A stretch of DNA of 64,000 nt from Asterias amurensis (taxonomy: Eukaryota; Echinodermata; Asteroidea; Forcipulatida; Asteriidae). The translations under genes were made by a program, and so were the position numbers. Below the pieces are notes generated by a model that was not told where the DNA came from, ran no database searches, and saw nothing but the letters and a program-made list of their open reading frames with translations. The stretch is taken from contig NC_092669.1 of assembly GCF_032118995.1 (NCBI RefSeq), positions 11,146,335 to 11,210,334 on the forward strand, in the 5' to 3' direction. This document shows positions 52,520 through 64,000 of the stretch, piece after piece (positions within the stretch are counted from its first letter, which is position 1; the number at the start of each line of letters is the position of its first letter).

Positions 52520-55500
52520 CTACATTATTGTGTTCTCTTCATCAGGTTCGGTGGGAGGGTCAGACACAACACTTCCTTCGTCAGACCTGGAGGGGTAACT
52601 GGTCTTCTCCTCAGTGGTGTCTGGGTCAACCTCATCCCCAACCGGTTCCTCCAGAGCCCACGGAGACTTGCTAACCCAGTCTCCAGGAGGCGGTGGGAAG
52701 GTAACCTCCTCGTCCACAGAGTCAGCGTCATCCTCTGCAGGTCGAGTTGTCTCAGAGGGTCGAGTTGACCTATCAACGGAGGCATATTGCGGTGGGATCT
52801 CTTCTTCGTCACTGTCTGGTATTGGGCGTTTCTCCTGTAGGGACTCCGCCTCGTCGTCTTCTCCGCTGTCATGCAGATCAGGTTTGTGGTGGATCTCTGT
52901 GCTGAGGACAACAGCAGCTGGTGCCCGCATGTTCTCGTACACTCCTTCTTGGGGGCCAGACTTATTTACAGAATTGACGTGGTTTTTGATAGTGAGCTCG
53001 TAGTCGTTTTGAGGTGCGGTTCCCTTCTCAACACTCACTTCGGTCTTCTGATCTGGATTTCCCCTTTTGGATTTAAACTTATACCCCAAGGCAGCTCCAA
53101 AAACCATGACGATGACGCATAGCAAACCCACGCTTACAAAGATCATCGTACCGATTAAGGACTCAGCCTGAGCGGGGCTTAAGTCTAATCCGAGAGATTT
53201 ACCTATGACGAGTTTCTCACCACACATCCCAGTTGGAGTTGGGTCCTTTTCATCGGTCGGTTCTGGGGTCCACTCGGCAGAGCTCGGGATTCTCTCCGTC
53301 GGTTCTTCGGTCGGGCAGAATTCTTTCGCTGCCTCGTTGAGCTCCGGTAGGTACTCGTTCCAGAAGAGGGCCTCCTCGCCTCGGTAGTCGCTGCCGATCT
53401 CCTCGGAGCTTAGTCGGACCTGAAGGTACTCCTTGGTTGTGCCGTATTCGGGCCAGATTGGTCCGCCGATAAGATTGGACGGTGGGTCGGTGGTGTCAGA
53501 GTTGGGGTTCCTGGAAAGAGTTGAAGAGAAGAAGTCATCCGATGAGCAAATGCATAATAAAGAAGACGTATCATTACTTGTAAAAAATGAACGGGTGGAA
53601 TTTTATCACACATCCAGGGATGAACATTTTCCTGCAAGATGTGGAGTCAAACGTACGTTTTGAAGTATGAACAGTACAGCACCATGCAATGGTTTAAATT
53701 TATCACTTTTGGTTCAAATTTGTGTTCTGTGTATGTTTTCCTGTAACTCGACCCCCGGTCGCCATTTGAAAAAACTTGTTTAAAGAACAAACCATTAATG
53801 AATGAATGAAAGTAAGAGATTCATTATTAAATCAACACCGTTCGCCATTTTATTGAACCACAAAAAAAAAATGCGGACATGGTTAATATTCACGAAATAA
53901 AGACAAAGAAAATTAACCACACAAATTTTTGATATTTGCGTGGTTCAACATTATTATACTTTGAAAAACATCATTAATGATCTTTTCAATCAAATCAACG
54001 AACGCTTTACAGCCCATCGCCCAATCTAGCCCTTTCCCATATAAACGCATTTTACACCCCAAAGCGGCAACAAGTCCCCTGCAACCAGCTAATGCGATTC
54101 TCACCTTTTGGCAACTTGTGGAAAGAATGAATCACAAACTGTAAAGTATTGCTCGATCTTGCGTGAAAATTCACCGTGGGTTAACCATTATTCTTTGAAT
54201 ACCTTTGCAAAACCTATCGGGTGATTGATCACGCATTGTGGAGCCCAAATAATGCTGGAACTGAAATTTTGTCTATAAAATAGTTAGTAGCCGCACGTGA
54301 AAATATGTCAGCATTGAGGCGAACAAACAACAACAAATTATTTTTGTATGGAACCGGGGAATGACAGTGTGGTTTCCGTGTGCAAATAAGGAATTGTTTT
54401 GTGGATATTTCTACACCCCCCCCCCCCACACACTATAATGTTTTATATTTTTTTTTACTTAAAGGGTGTGGACACTATTGGTAATTACTCAAAATAATTA
54501 TTAGCATAAAACCTCACTTGGTAACGAGTAATGGGGAGAGGTTGGTAGTATAAAACATTGTGAGAAACAGCTACCTCTGAAGTGACGTAGTTTTCGAGAA
54601 AGAAGTAATTTTCCACGAATTTGATTTCGAGACCTCAAGTTTAGAACTTGAGGTCTCGAAATCAAGCATCTGAAAGCACACAAGTTCGTGTGACAAGGGT
54701 GTTTTTTCTTTCATAGTAAGTTATCTCACAACTCCAACGACCAATCAAGCTCAAATTTTCACAGGTTTGTCATTTTATGCATATGTTGGAGATACAGCAA
54801 GTGGTAAGACTTGTCTTTGACAACTACCAATAGTGTCCAGTGTCTTTAAAGGCACTGGACAATACTGATAACTCAAGTTAATTGTTAACCTAAAAACTTA
54901 CATTGAAGCGAGCTGATAAAACATGGTGAGAGAAAACACTCCCTTTGAAGTAACGTATATTTTTTGGAGGAGAGGTAATTTCTCACTCAAGTATAATACA
55001 TCTGAAAGCACACAATTAATTTGTGCAAACAGGGTGTTTTTCCGGTCATTGTTCTCTTGCAAATTCGATGACCAATTGTGCAGGGTTGTTATTTTGTGCA
55101 TGGGGTACACCAAGCGAGAAGACTGGTCTTTGACAATTACCAAAATGTGTCCAGTGTCTTTAAGCATTTTTATGGCAATGCTCCTCATAAGGGAATAGAG
55201 CAGCAACTAAAATGTTTCTCACGAGGCTTTTTTATCAAAAAATCTCTATTGCTCGTAATACCTAGTACGTTTCATGCTAACAATTATTTTAAGTAATGAC
55301 AGTGTCCAGTACCTTTAACTGGAGACATTTTAAAGTAGAGTTTCAACACCCTCTATAACACTAAAATTGAAAATAAAAATTATGTGCTCACCCAGTTTTG
55401 GCGAAATTTGACCAGAACTCAATCATGCGTTGACTCAGAGCTTGCTCCTCGGAGGTGAATGGCATCCCGTTACCAGGCGCGATGAACGGCAGCCCCAAGA

Positions 55501-56857
55501 TGTACGACATCTCCCCACCATGCGGTACGAGATCAATTTCTGGGTACTCCCAATCAACGGACGAACGATGATCAAAAACCATCATGAAGATCGAGGAGAG
55601 CATTTTATCCAGATCGTCAAGACGTTCTGAATTGTACCGGATGCTAGTCGTATCTAAGTGGATGTCGACGAGGGCTTGCATACGAGCAAAGTTCTCATCC
55701 GCGAAGTCGTTGGAGATGTATTGTTCTTCAATCGCAAGTTTAGACACCCCGGAGTCGTCTGTGTATGAACGCAACCATTCTCCGAATTGTTCCTTAGTGA
55801 CCCCGGAGGTGAGGTTATAGTCTTCCCCGTCTGAATGGAGACTCTTCTTGAGTAGATCGAGACCAATAGAACCATCCCCGGTGTTGAAGACCGAGAGAAA
55901 ATCATGCGTGATGCCGTCCTTTGACTTCGCACCGAAGAAATCATCGTTTAAGACGGGGCGCCAGACGTCGTAGCCACCCATCCCTGCGTCTAGAACCTCC
56001 TCCATGGATTTACTTCGGAGGCAGTCCAACAAGAGGCTAGTGTTATCACTTGAACAGCTAAGATAACCCGCAAGCCCTTCTACATTCGGCTCGTCACCCA
56101 ATTCCGTATTCCAGTTAGGGCTATGAACAGCCATCCGACGAAACAGGGAGCGACTGTCATCCGCCATTAGATGCAATGGTATAGATTCAAGCACGTCCGA
56201 TTGGCCAAAGAGTGTGACCTTCTCAGGGTCACCACCGAACGCCATGATGTTCTCCTTGACCCATTCTAAAGCCAGTCGCTGGTCCTTCAACCCGTAGTTC
56301 CCCTTAGCGCCGTCGTCCCCGGTGAACAGGAAACCAAACGGGCCAAGCCGGTAGTTTATTGTGACGACGACCACGCCCCCTTTTGTGGTGAGTACGGATA
56401 CATCATAGGCGCTACCCTGGCCATGTTGGTAGCCCCCTCCATGTAGCCATACCATAACTGCTAACCCAGACTGAGTCATATTCCCCAGAGGAGTGTAAAC
56501 GTTCAGAGTCAAGCAGTCTTCACCAATCTCCCATCCCCCGTCTGGAATCGTCACGACGTACTCCGGGTTAAAGCCATCCACGGCAGGCCTGGACTGCGGG
56601 CATGATGGCCCGAACGAGGTAGCGTTAAACACTTCTTCCCATGACGATTTGGGAACCGGGTCGCTGAATCGAAGCGGTCCAACGGGCGGCTCGGCGTACG
56701 GTATCCCCTTAAACACTCGATAAGCTTCCCCGTCTATCGCTCCTTCAGCCCCAACGACGTCTCCTGCAATCGTAGACACAGGTTCCGTATGACCGTTGTA
56801 GAATGCTGCTACGCAAAGCTGGACAAAACCAAGGAGGAAGTAAAAAACGGCAGCCAT
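52520..56857 (-). CDS. Cholinesterase-like type I membrane protein (neuroligin/gliotactin-type architecture), two coding exons
   Basis: Coding exons are 55392-56857 and 52520-53510, joined through a split glycine codon (GG|G), giving 818 residues. A signal peptide (FYFLLGFVQLCVAAF) starts the protein. The alpha/beta-hydrolase (carboxylesterase type B) domain spans about residues 25-560: YRVFKGIPYAEPPVGPLRF, EDCLTLNVYTP, oxyanion HGGG at 139-142, INYRLGPFGF, and FWSNFAKTGNPN bridging the exons. Paired cysteines (86/115, 268/279) fit the family. The nucleophile elbow reads GQSDV instead of GESAG. Ser220 is kept, but three neighbours differ. Asp328 lies near the usual Glu position, and His446 (PHGGEMSY) is kept. 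A transmembrane helix at about 607-632 is followed by KFKSKRG and an acidic, proline-rich cytoplasmic tail of about 186 residues with YENM (SH2-like) and a C-terminal NTIM that loosely fits a class I PDZ ligand. The layout matches cholinesterase-like adhesion molecules. Whether it is catalytic is open. Exact orthology is not assigned. Confidence 0.88.
54459..54849. mobile_element. TTAA element, family A, in the esterase-like gene intron
   Basis: TTAAAGGGTGTGGACACTAT to AGTGTCCAGTGTCTTTAA. A C-rich run precedes it at 54416-54427. Confidence 0.88.
54846..55319. mobile_element. Degenerate family A-like elements, esterase-like gene intron
   Basis: Starts in the TTAA shared with the preceding element (TTAAAGGCACTGGACAATAC). 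One end, GTGTCCAGTGTCTTTAA, lies at about 55149-55164 and a further end, AGTGTCCAGTACCTTTAA, near 55302-55319. This suggests one copy nested in, or fused to, another. Confidence 0.65.
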
Positions 56858-57315
56858 CTTGGACTGAACAGCACAACTTTTTGTACACGCAACACTCCCA
56901 ACTCGGGGACAACACGAAAGTGGTTTTGACTAACCAAAAACTGCAAAATGAGGCCCCTTTTTGAAGCGGTTCAATGACGAACAATAATAGATATCCGTTG
57001 TGATTGAAATTGACCGCATGCATGACGACACATGAAGTGGGGGTTGCTTTACCTTTTCAACTGTGCTGAACCATATAAGGTGCCATTTGGGCTTCGAGAA
57101 ATAGAAGTGCAGGGTTGTCTTCAAATATGTATACATTTCCAAACCTTCATAATTTACGAAAATTATACCATGGACATCCATATTGCTCAATACATAGGGA
57201 TATACTCCACTGCGCATTACAAAAAGTAGCAAAAGAACAGGGGGAAACCCAGACTGTACTGTTGATAAACGTTAAAGAACTAATAGTAACAAAAGTTTTG
57301 TTGTATATTTGGTTT

Positions 57316-57385
57316 GCGGTAACACCATGTGTGTATCTACTTGCCAGGTAGAGTTGTTCTTAGGGAACTGTCTTGCTGAAAAGTT
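57316..57385. repeat. Fragment of the 51285 foldback, upstream of the esterase-like gene
   Basis: ACACCATGTGTGTATCTACT and AGGTAGAGTT with GAACTGTCTT match the left arm of the large foldback. Confidence 0.7.
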
Positions 57386-57459
57386 TTGTTGTTTAATTAT
57401 TGTTCCGTAGTTTGGGAGCCGCTAACACAAAATTCCACAGCACCTTTGATAGCCTTTGA

Positions 57460-57825
57460 TTAAAGAAACTGGACACTATTGGTAATTGTCAAAGGCCAGT
57501 CTTCTCACTTGGTGTATCTCAACATATGCATACAATAACAAACCTATGACAATTTGAGCTCAATTGGTCGTCGGAGTTGCGAGATAACTATGAACGGAAA
57601 AAACACCCTCGTCACACGAAGTTGTGGGCTTTCAGATGCTTGATTTCGAGACCTCAAATTCTAAACTTGAAGTCTCGAAGTCTCGTGGAAAATTACTTCC
57701 TACTTGATTCAGAGGGCGCCGTTACAATGTTTTTACCATCAACCTCTCCCCATTACTAGTTGCCAATTGAGGTTTTATGCTGATAATTGTTTTGAGTAAT
57801 TATCAATAGTGTCCACTGCCTTTAA
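57460..57825. mobile_element. TTAA element, family A, intergenic
   Basis: TTAAAGAAACTGGACACTAT to AGTGTCCACTGCCTTTAA, a somewhat diverged copy. Confidence 0.88.
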
Positions 57826-58509
57826 GTCAACAATGTGCAAAAACCGCTACATAGGACTTCAATATTGTTACTATTATTATTTTGAACTCCTAAAGACAGC
57901 GAGATGTTTGAGAGAGTGACGTCATGTGCTCATCGTTGAAGAACGAGGACAATACACAGAAAAGTGAAAGCAAAAGGTATTCGTTACGGAACTCTTAAGA
58001 CTGGGAAGCTTCTCAAGAAAGTTTGGAATGGGTACAAAGTATGAACAGATAATTTAAGTAAAGGGACAAAGCAAAGAAGGCCTTGTGTCTTCACACGGGG
58101 ATGCATTTTTCAGAATGAGTTTGTGTGGGCTCCATGATTTCGAAAAGACTCATGGACGAGATCGCTTCGAGTGTGCAAGGTTTTTGTATGATTGGAAAAA
58201 ATAGAATAAGCAGTTGCAAACTTCTTATACCAACCAAAAAGACCTAGTATAAATGCAAACAAATTAATGGCCTGGCGTTTCGAAGGCTAACGACAACACA
58301 ACAAACATGAACATGTTGTGTAAGATTGTTATAGCACCAACTTATCAAACACAAACTTCATACCAGCGACTACCACGTGTACTTTTTTGTGTTCGGAAAA
58401 ACATGAACTGTTGACTGGTGTTCTGTCGAGCGGAAAACTCATGCAACAAATCCGTCAATCCAACACGAAAAACCACGATGTGCTAAGTATACGCATACGG
58501 CGCTATATT
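57826..58509. other. Intergenic, no gene seen
   Basis: No exon-like frame or inverted repeat is recognised between the two flanking elements. Confidence 0.4.
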
Positions 58510-58661
58510 GGGTGCATTCGTTTAGCTTCCCTGGGTCTACCCCGGTGTGTGGCGGGTTTTTTTCCAGGACGAACGTGGGTAATTATCTGCACACGTTCGT
58601 CATGGAAAAAAAAAACCGCCACACACCGGGGTCGACCCAGGGAAGCTAAACGAACGCACCC
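58510..58661. mobile_element. Foldback element, family F
   Basis: GGGTGCATTCGTTTAGCTTC to GAAGCTAAACGAACGCACCC, closely matching the copy at 14773. Confidence 0.9.
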
Positions 58662-59338
58662 ATTGAATGTGCCATTTTAATTGTAGCCTGTGCATCTGAC
58701 GTCACACTTCGAGGCTCGTGAATATTATTACACCAGGGAGTGGCAACCCCCGTCTGTTATACCTTTCACCTATAAAACTCATTGTACATGGGAAATTGAA
58801 AGTGTTGCTGCCAAATCACTTCGAACCAATCAAAACACATGGAAAGCTTACGTCATTCGGCGGACAATGGAGGTAGAAATTTCTACTTCCATGTTCGACA
58901 TCCTTTTCTTCCTTCCTTCATGGTACAACCATGTGTAAATCTCTCTTTTTTGGGGGGCGGTGGCTCTGAAAACAGCCGGTGTGGTATCCCAACGTCTGAA
59001 CAGTATACTCCACTCGTTATCAGGGGTTGAAATGGTTGAATGATTCGATTGGCGGAGGAGGGGGGGGGGGTAGTACTGTCCTCGGGAAACATCATCAAAT
59101 ATTCAGTATCGCAGAACCTTTGGGCCCGAAAACGAGGACCATTTCACGGCCATTGATTTCATTCACGCTCATGTGCGTTCCTAAAGCAACCCCGTCAATA
59201 CTACAAGCAAAACGATGGTGTCCTTGCAGTTTGTTTGTAAAATTTATATCAAGCATGATTGACCCTTGATGATGTCATCATTGGGCAAAGACTTGCATGC
59301 GTGGCCGCCTTGTCCTCGAATGTGATGGGGTGCACTAC
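58662..59338. other. Intergenic, no gene seen
   Basis: Moderately GC-richer DNA with a G-run near 59059. Open frames on both strands overlap and none resembles a known protein. Confidence 0.4.
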
Positions 59339-59724
59339 TTAAAGGCAGTGGACACTATTGGTAATTACTCAAAATAATTATCATCATAAAACCTTACTTG
59401 GTAATGAGTAATGGGGAGAGATTGGTAGTTTAAAACATTGTGAGAAACGGCTCCCTCTGAAGTGACTCAGTTTTCGAGAAAGAAGTAATTTTCCACGATT
59501 TTGATTTCGAGACCTCAAGTTTAGAACTTGAGGTCTCGAAATCAACCATCTAAACGCACACAACTTCGTGTGATAAGGGTGTTTTTTCTTTCATTCTTAT
59601 CTCGCAAGTTCGACGACCGATTGAGCTCAAATTTTCACAGGTTTGTTATTTTATGTATATGTTGAGATACACCAACTGTGAAGGCTAGTCTTTGACAATT
59701 ACCAATAGTGTCCACTGCCTTTAA
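59339..59724. mobile_element. TTAA element, family A, near-consensus copy
   Basis: 386 bp, TTAAAGGCAGTGGACACTAT to AGTGTCCACTGCCTTTAA. All internal blocks are intact, including the GACCTCAAGTTTAGAACTTG palindrome. Confidence 0.93.
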
Positions 59725-59984
59725 GGACCCCAAAGGAAATAAGCCTAAGATAATTGGCTTTATTGGGTTATCCATGGATATTTTTGTGCCGTATTTTGAT
59801 CTTCTAATCTGTTCTGAATTTGGTTTTTGTTATCCCCATCGTCCTTTCTCCCGATGTTGTGCATGTAATTTTTTTTGACATGTTTTTATCCGAATCAATT
59901 CAAATCAAATCAAATCAAATCAATAAACTAAAATCTGTTAATTTCATGTCAGAAAGGCTTCATGTCTGAAGCCTTGCTCAGACT

Positions 59985-60142
59985 CGAAATTACCCCTTTC
60001 TCTAAAACTCCGTTACTTCATCAAAGGGTGTCCTTTCTAACAAAGTTTTGTGATGTCAACAGCTCTCCAGTGCTAGTTACCAAGTCAGTTTTTTAGTTAA
60101 TATTTGTTTCGAGTAATTACCAAACGTGTACCTTCCCTTTAA
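59985..60142. mobile_element. Right-end fragment of the family A variant
   Basis: AAATTACCCCTTTCTC to GTGTACCTTCCCTTTAA matches the end of 16079-16446. Confidence 0.7.
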
Positions 60143-60979
60143 CAAGAATGAACAACGGAAAATTATCTTCTTACTTCACTTATTTTTCAGTTTATTTTTT
60201 AAATGTCCTTAGCCCGACAAGGTCATATTATTTTCCCCTTTTAAAAGTATTTAAAATATCTGGATATTTACGACCTTGCTTTGCGAAGGTATTTACAAAA
60301 AGTACACACTTCCAAACCTATATATCATAACTGCACGTTGTGAGCATTGTATGTTTTCATCGAAACCTAACATTTAATACATGACCTTGTTGGAATTATA
60401 TTATTAATTTAATTGGCGAGTTGGGAACGCTAGGTGGCAGCAGATACCCAGACCTTTCTATAGTTTAAATAAAACTGAGCTTCTGTATACATCCAAGAAC
60501 AAACATGTGTAAACAGGGGACACCTCTCTGATCTTCCATTGTTTTGACTCTTTTTTTCTTAGCAATATCCCTATGGATTTCTAGAATGAAAGTAAACTGA
60601 GGACTGCTCCCGTTAAGAAATTTTCCTTGATCTCTTTTGTTAAAGCACTCGTTTTGAAAAGGTAGAAATGTTATAACTGGATTTTTAACATCCAGAGTAA
60701 TGGTAAATGTACAGTGTTTTGGCTGGTGACCTTTTTCGCTAAGCAAGATTTGCCTGTGCTTAGTAAGCTTTTGTACTCGCATGTTTAATGAAACTGGACC
60801 TTGGTTGGAGACGGTTAGACTAGACAGTGAATGAGAATGGTGAGTGCCTACACCGTTGCCCAAGGGACAACTCATTCCCAAATGAAACTCAATATTGTTC
60901 CCCGAGCAACTTTTCTTGTCAAAGTTTTCAGAATGCTCTTCAAGAACACAAAGCTCTCCCAAGACTGCCTTTTAACGTG

Positions 60980-63841
60980 TCATGACCTTTGACCTGCCCT
61001 CTTGGCCTGCCAGGCATTGAACTTAGAGTAAGCTGTGCTGAGCAACTCTTCCATGTGGATTGTTACCTAGAGAAGGAATAAGAAACAGAATGGTATTTTT
61101 GAAGAAAAAAATCTTAATAAATTTGTTGAAGACATTACTGAGATAGATCATTAGATATTTAAAAATGATTTGTTCAATTACTTTTATTTCATTTTGCAAA
61201 CATTTAGAATTTGTCTATAATTTCAATTGTTTCAGCCTCAGGAACTTTTTAAAATTCTTGAATAGGTGTATGAAAAGACTTCTACCCAGTTACTGTGGTC
61301 AAGTGGTTTGAATGCATGGCTTGCTATCATAAGGTTGTGCGTTGGAATCCTACCAAGCTAACTGAAGCCAATTTCATAAAGCTGCTAAGCAGAAAATACT
61401 GCTTTTGTGCTATAGCAAAAACTCAGTGGGCACCAGTCGCAATCATGTAAAATCTTCAACCAGTTTTTAAAATTACAGGCTTTATGAAAATAGGCCCTGT
61501 TGATTATAACAGAGAGCTGCCTTTAACTAGCCCACGTCCAAAATCACCTTTGACCTTCCATTCATTTCACATGGCCTTCATGGTCCTGGGAATTTGCAGT
61601 TAAATCCGATGTGCATGTGTATACAAATCATAGAGTTATATATAAGAACTAGAGGGCGCACGAGTGAGATGACAAGCTTGTCATTCTGCAGGCGCGTTGA
61701 ATATGAAATACACGTTTGAGTTTTTTTTATTGAACGCTCACGCGATGCTGTTTGTTCAACTTACAAAATGGCCGCACAAACACATGCTGTGAGATGCCAG
61801 TTTTGTCAACTTAGAAAATGGCCGCCTGTGCGCATGCCGGAGCGCGTATATAGGCCAGTGCGCCCTCTAGTTCTTATATATAACTCTATGATACAAATGA
61901 ATCAATACATGTCCAAAGGGGACCAGTCTAGGCTATCAAAACAGACAGACACACAAACAACTCACATTTGCACCGATATGCTGCTTGGCCAGGGAGTCTT
62001 TGAACGGCTGGAGCTTCTTCGCCTGAAACTGCTCCAGCGTTCCCTTCATGCGGACCAACTTCTCCTCAATTGATTTATTAGCTACCGGGAAACACGACCA
62101 GAAATGGCGCAGGACCTCAGAGAGGGCGGCATACAGGTGTTTCAATTCCTCGTGGATTTCTTTGGTGTACAGAGCTATTTTAGGGGAGGGGTAAGGGGAG
62201 AGAGGAGATTTGGGGGGATTTCAAGAAGAAAGAAAGCATGAAGCAACTTATGCAAGCTGTTTGGGCCTACAACTAATAAAAATGATTGAAAATTGATTAA
62301 AGTAGAAAGAATATTTAAAAAGTCAAACTTACTGTGTAGAGGTTGTGCGGTGTTCCTTCCCATTAGAGCGCCCCCTGGTGTCAGCTCATTCGTAACTACA
62401 CCCGCTGTCGTACTAGCCAACACCTGTCGTTCAAAAGTATGCTCAATTAAGTCAATTCTTAGCGCCTGCTTTGAGGAAGTACTTCAAACACATCAAACCA
62501 AATATGTATTGATGCCTCACCATGCAATGCCTCAAATCTTATATTGACCCCTTGCATGCGCGTCACACGCTGCGACTAGTGCCACGCTCACCATGTTGGT
62601 GGACAGGTTAGGTTTACGTGTATTAATGCAGTGCGCCTAAAATGCGCACTTCACTGCATAACGCACAGTTATATAGAGTTATATATAAAAACGCACAGTG
62701 AAATTGCCCACCAGTATGGCATTCAAGATTTTTCTGATGATGATGTCAGGTGAAATAACTACACTGGCTCTCTATCTCTTCAAGCTGATGCTCATTGTCC
62801 ACAAAGCACTTAATGGCAAGTCTTTATTTCTGAACTTCTCCAAGTTTACACTCCATCAAGAAATCTTCGATCAAGTTCCATGCTTCTTCTCATTGAACCC
62901 AAGTCTCAACACTCATGGGGAGACAGGTCTTTTTCTTCAGCTGCGCCACGCATCTGGAACTCTCTACCACTTAATCTTAGATCTTGTCTTTGTACCACAA
63001 CATTCAAATCTCTTCTCAAAACTTATCTTATGTCACAGGTTTTCAAGGACTAATTTTTGTTGTGTCTGTTTTTCTTTGTTGTTGGTTTTACTGCGCCTTG
63101 AACACCCAGCAGGGTGGATACGTGCGCATTACAAGTCTTATTATTATTATTATTATTAATACACTTCGTCGATAGTCGTACGATAGGCAAGGTTCTACAC
63201 TACCTTTGTTAGGTTCGTCTGTGGCCCTGATAATTGTTGTTTAACGTGTTGCACTGCTTGCCGAACCTCACTGGAGGAGCTGTATTGTGATTGGTTGACT
63301 GGAGTTGGCCCATGGTAATATCTAAACAACAACAACAATGTTCAAAATTTGAATATTCCTATTTATCATGCCCTGACTGTACACAGTAAAAACAAATAAC
63401 ATTAATGAAAAATTATAAAGTGCACAGATTTCTTTCAATATTATCTTGCAACTTCGATGACTGATTGAGCTCAAATTTTCACAGGTTTGTTATTTTATGC
63501 ATATGTTGAGATACACTAAGTAAGAAGACTGGTCTTTGACAATTACCAATAGTGTCTAGTGTCTTTAAAGGCTAAAATTAACACCCAATTCTTTATCTGA
63601 TTATGCGCTCTGGGAAATGCATTCTGGGGCTACCTAGTCTCTAGCCTACCTGTCTGTTCTCTCCAGCTTCAGTACGACAGGCGTGGTACTCGTCGTTGGG
63701 ATCAAGTCGTCAATCTCAATGGCCTCTTTTAGACGCTTCCTCTTAGTAGGGGGCGCTGTTTGACCGCTGGTGTCTTGATGGTTTTGTGCGTTTGCGGCAG
63801 CTGCAATGCTTGGTGGGAGACCGTTACTCGTTGTGGGGGCG
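60980..63841 (-). CDS. GTF2H1: TFIIH core subunit p62, C-terminal exons (5' part beyond the window)
   Basis: Five coding exons in order: 63650-63841, 63204-63321, 62333-62423, 61966-62174, 60980-61066 (stop). They join in phase and give about 231 residues, against 548 for the whole human protein. Recognised landmarks are KRKRLKEAIEIDDL, RYYHGPTPV, NELTPGGALMG, LKHLYAALSEVLRHFWSCFP, EEKLVRMKGTLEQFQAKKL and the final MEELLSTAYSKFNAWQAKR, all typical of the p62 C-terminus. p62 (yeast Tfb1) is a structural subunit of the TFIIH core, which acts in RNA polymerase II promoter opening and nucleotide excision repair in the nucleus. The N-terminal PH and BSD domains should lie past the right edge. Introns hold family D, foldback and LINE sequences. 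The first listed exon's acceptor (phase 2) cannot be checked against its upstream exon. Confidence 0.94.
61367..61498. mobile_element. Family D-like element, last GTF2H1 intron
   Basis: GAAGCCAATTTCATAAAGCT to GCTTTATGAAAATAGGCCC with GCTAAGCAGAAAATAC inside. Short and diverged. Confidence 0.6.
61628..61893. mobile_element. Foldback element with ATCATAGAGTTATATATAAG arms, last GTF2H1 intron
   Basis: The arms ATCATAGAGTTATATATAAG plus AACTAGAGGGCGCAC are mirrored by GTGCGCCCTCTAGTT plus CTTATATATAACTCTATGAT. The spacer holds two copies of a TTTGTTCAACTTACAAAATGGCCGC-like block. Confidence 0.85.
62750..63170 (+). mobile_element. 3' end of a second CR1/L2-type LINE, GTF2H1 intron
   Basis: One plus-strand frame reads LLLIEPKSQHSWGDRSFSSA then APRIWNSLPLNLRSC and FKSLLKTYLM, the same C-terminal signature as 43020-43414. 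The tail GCGCCTTGAACACCCAGCAG ends in (TTA)n, about 30 bp from an exon donor. 5'-truncated. Confidence 0.8.
63425..63568. mobile_element. Right-half fragment of family A, GTF2H1 intron
   Basis: TTATCTTGCAACTTCGATGA to AATAGTGTCTAGTGTCTTTAA. The left half is missing. Confidence 0.8.
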
Positions 63842-63912
63842 CTGTTCGGGGGAGATCACATAAATGCAAGTTTAAGATCATACTCAGCTCTATTCATAAT
63901 TAACATCCATGG

Positions 63913-64000
63913 GGGCCCACTTTCATAAAGCCTGTAAGTAACACAAAAACTAGCTAAGCACAGAATAGTTTTGCTTAGCAGAAAAAGGTTGCCAGCCGAA
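63913..64000. mobile_element. Left part of a family D element cut by the window edge
   Basis: GGGGCCCACTTTCATAAAGC, then AGCTAAGCACAGAATAG and TTTTGCTTAGCAG. It runs off the right edge. Confidence 0.55.

Noticed and set aside
60465..60962. 165-codon minus-strand frame as a gene
   Set aside because: Directly follows the GTF2H1 stop, contains dispersed repeat pieces and shows no domain. Most likely 3' untranslated region.

Overview
This is eukaryotic, metazoan nuclear DNA. Genes are split into many exons with GT/AG introns, two of them encode clear animal housekeeping proteins (importin-7 and the TFIIH p62 subunit), and the spaces between exons are full of short inverted-repeat elements, tRNA-derived SINEs and LINE tails. 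The repeat vocabulary (TTAA-flanked elements with GGACACTATTGG-type ends, GGGCCCAATTTCATAGAGC foldbacks, SINEs with a CTTCGTCCTTCGGATG core) resembles echinoderm genomes, and I think a sea star most likely. The species call is inference from memory, not a search.

Layout. Positions 1-11540 are the right end of a tandem satellite array: ten complete units of about 1.0-1.2 kb plus a partial eleventh. Each unit holds two diverged half-units, two pairs of perfect TGACGTCA palindromes and, at the unit boundary, an ETS-like ACCGGAAGT palindrome. An A-rich linker in each unit carries a variable number of short hairpin repeats. Positions 12919-14522 (+) encode a two-exon type II membrane glycosyltransferase of the nucleotide-diphospho-sugar transferase family. 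Positions 20030-47842 (-) hold a complete importin-7/8 gene. I placed 26 coding exons that join in phase to 1034 residues, against 1038 in human IPO7. Positions 52520-56857 (-) encode an 818-residue single-pass membrane protein with a cholinesterase-like ectodomain in two coding exons. Positions 60980-63841 (-) are the last five coding exons of GTF2H1 (TFIIH p62); its 5' part lies beyond the right edge.

Introns and intergenic DNA are dominated by non-autonomous elements. Families A, B, C and E have terminal inverted repeats and sit in TTAA, as piggyBac-type elements do. Families D, F and several one-off sequences are foldback elements. One family A copy has a paralogous empty site inside the window that supports the target site directly. 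Three TTAA elements lie end to end in importin intron 8, and one almost fills importin intron 10.

The four genes do not form a functional unit. Importin-7 and TFIIH p62 are housekeeping genes of nuclear import and of transcription/repair. The glycosyltransferase and the esterase-like protein act in the secretory pathway and at the cell surface. The strongest points for follow-up are the CRE/ETS-bearing satellite, the TTAA element network with its insertions next to splice sites, and the altered active site of the esterase-like protein.
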